Assembly: GCA_963676865.2 (NCBI GenBank)
Contig: CAXXSS010000004.1
Span: 124,001-188,000, forward strand
DNA from: JAAYUD01 sp963676865
Lineage (GTDB): Bacteria; Bacteroidota; Bacteroidia; Bacteroidales; Bacteroidaceae
DNA length: 64,000 nucleotides
Direction of reading: 5' to 3'
Part shown: positions 63,001-64,000 of the stretch, one piece after another
Layout of the letters: each line of letters begins with the position of its first letter
How positions within the stretch are numbered: position 1 is the stretch's first letter
Notes under the pieces: model-generated
Databases searched by the model: none
What the model saw: the letters and a program-made list of their open reading frames with translations, nothing else
Told to the model about the DNA's origin: nothing
Translations under genes and position numbers: made by a program

Positions 63001-63642
63001 TCAGAAACTGTTTTGAATCCATGTGTAGGTAAGTACAAAATCGGGATGCAGGCGGTAGTGAATATCGTATTTATGTTGCTGTGGAGTGCGGTATTCGGCA
63101 GCTCTAAAAACGCCTTCTTTTTGCACCTGAAAAGGATAAATACGGAGATGTTTGATGAGGTCAACCTCGAGTAGATTAAGGCATTTGTATATGGTTTCTT
63201 TGGCTGACCAATGCAATAGAAGCGACCACACTTGGTCTCCTTCGTATGCCGTAGGTCTTTCGTCCTCCCGCAGGTAGTGGCTGGTGACTTTCTCTACCCG
63301 CCTGCCATATTGTTCGATGTCGATACCTACTTCGGAATCCGGACTTAAAATAACGGCCGCATAACCTTTGGTGTGCGAAATGCTGATGTGGTACGAACCG
63401 TCGGCTATGTAGGGCTTGCCATTATCGTTGTAATCTATTTTTAAATATTTGCCTGATAGGGTATACAGAAGTGCTCGTACGGCAAGCCATTCTAATCGGC
63501 GATGAGGAGCTGTGAATTGTCGGAGTTGTGCTTCTTCGATTTGAGAAAAGGGGAATAAAAGTCGAAGTTGTGCTTCGTTTTCACTGATTTGCCATACGGC
63601 CCATCGGACTGTATCCACTTGGTGTTGCTGAAATATGGGCAT
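63001..63642 (-). CDS. 4'-phosphopantetheinyl transferase superfamily protein
   Basis: A 213-residue Sfp-like enzyme that moves the phosphopantetheine arm from CoA to carrier proteins. The motifs GKPYIADGSYHISISHTKG (about residues 82-100), VGIDIEQYG (about 113) and LLHWSAKETIYK (about 150) include the metal-binding Asp/Glu residues. It follows the GldE-like gene after five bases, a pairing common in Bacteroidales. Confidence 0.92.
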   Translation of the reverse strand: MPIFQQHQVDTVRWAVWQISENEAQLRLLFPFSQIEEAQLRQFTAPHRRLEWLAVRALLYTLSGKYLKIDYNDNGKPYIADGSYHISISHTKGYAAVILSPDSEVGIDIEQYGRRVEKVTSHYLREDERPTAYEGDQVWSLLLHWSAKETIYKCLNLLEVDLIKHLRIYPFQVQKEGVFRAAEYRTPQQHKYDIHYRLHPDFVLTYTWIQNSF

Positions 63643-63647
63643 GATTT

Positions 63648-64000
63648 TTATTTCTTTCCTTCGAATTCTTCTTGTCTCTTACTCGCTTCGGAGCTTGTCT
63701 CTTTGATAGTGAATTTGACCTTTTTAATGCGTCGGCTATCAACGGCAAGCACTTCGAATTCATAATTTCGGTAGGTCACTTTCTCGTGAAGCGTAGGAAA
63801 TTCTCTTTTCAGTTCGAGCAACAGGCCGGCAATGGTATCGGCATCGCCTTCTACCTCTTGGAAAATATCTTCTTCAAGGTCCGTTTCCTTATAGAAATCG
63901 GTAAGTAATGTTTTGGCTTCGAATATCCACGTATGGTCGTTTATTTCGATAAAGTTGTTTTCGTCGTCATCGTATTCGTCGTGTATCTCTCCGACGATTT
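63648..64000 (-). CDS. GldE/CorC-type hemolysin-family protein, C-terminal part
   Basis: The last 117 codons of a gene that continues beyond the window; the stop is TAA at 63650-63648. The segment shows the end of the CBS region (IVGEIHDEYDDD) and a CorC_HlyC transporter-associated domain (DHTWIFEAKTLLTDFY, DADTIAGLLLELKREFPTLHE, YEFEVLAVDSRRIKKVKFTI). Position directly before a phosphopantetheinyl transferase gene is typical for gldE-like genes, here in an organism with no other sign of gliding. Confidence 0.85.
   Translation of the reverse strand, partial: IVGEIHDEYDDDENNFIEINDHTWIFEAKTLLTDFYKETDLEEDIFQEVEGDADTIAGLLLELKREFPTLHEKVTYRNYEFEVLAVDSRRIKKVKFTIKETSSEASKRQEEFEGKK

Overview
The window looks like the chromosome of an anaerobic Bacteroidales bacterium, Bacteroides-like. 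Supporting signs are TonB-linked SusC/SusD pairs under ECF sigma/FecR control, promoters of the TTTG / TAnnTTTG type, a fused fucokinase/GDP-fucose pyrophosphorylase (Fkp), a 663-residue NagB/PIG-L fusion, an HU-like protein with an added helix-turn-helix, and AT-rich spacers. No tRNA, rRNA, CRISPR array or replication origin was recognised.

Layout. 1-2.3 kb: tail of an aldose-1-epimerase-like gene, ogt, and a TauE/SafE permease with its DUF1634 partner. 2.3-21 kb: a regulated outer-membrane uptake locus. It has ECF sigma 1, a CDF metal exporter on the other strand, FecR, SusC, SusD, three metalloprotease-like proteins (only one with an intact zinc site) and a thioredoxin/prolyl-oligopeptidase fusion. 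It ends at a strong terminator and is followed by a second ECF sigma. Its enzymes are peptidases, so the likely substrate is peptide rather than glycan. 21.4-27.9 kb (minus strand): a seven-gene HdrCBA-FlxDCBA operon, a flavin-based electron-bifurcating NADH:heterodisulfide-type oxidoreductase. 28.3-29.6 kb: an ISAs1-family insertion sequence. 30-41.8 kb: housekeeping and cell-envelope genes (Tat-exported aldo/keto reductase, DoxX, YgiQ radical SAM, an N-acetylmuramoyl-L-alanine amidase-like protein with a golvesin domain, NagB-PIG-L, DUF486, PepC). 41.9-51.7 kb (minus strand): polysaccharide export (Wza, Wzc tyrosine kinase) followed by Fkp, a FucP-like transporter, Gmd and Fcl, which together give both the salvage and the de novo route to GDP-fucose. 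52-55.3 kb: a Dna2-like nuclease-helicase. 55.5-59.4 kb: an endonuclease/exonuclease/phosphatase gene split by an IS1595-family element, followed directly by an IS5-like element. 59.5-64 kb: nitronate monooxygenase family protein, HU-like protein, ketopantoate reductase family protein, phosphopantetheinyl transferase and the end of a GldE/CorC-type protein.

The most unusual signal is non-coding. Five intergenic sites (3074-3157, 21110-21215, 28287-29702 once the IS is removed, 40204-40287, 61133-61216) carry tandem units on an exact 22-bp period, and each site can fold back on itself. In two sites the unit is GT-N2-CACANNTGTG-N2-AC plus four bases. In the others the words differ but the 22-bp phase is kept. 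Half-words recur as left halves and, inverted, as right halves of different units. One array was split by the ISAs1 element with a clean 9-bp target duplication, and another lies in the predicted 5' leader of the HU-like gene. I do not recognise this family.
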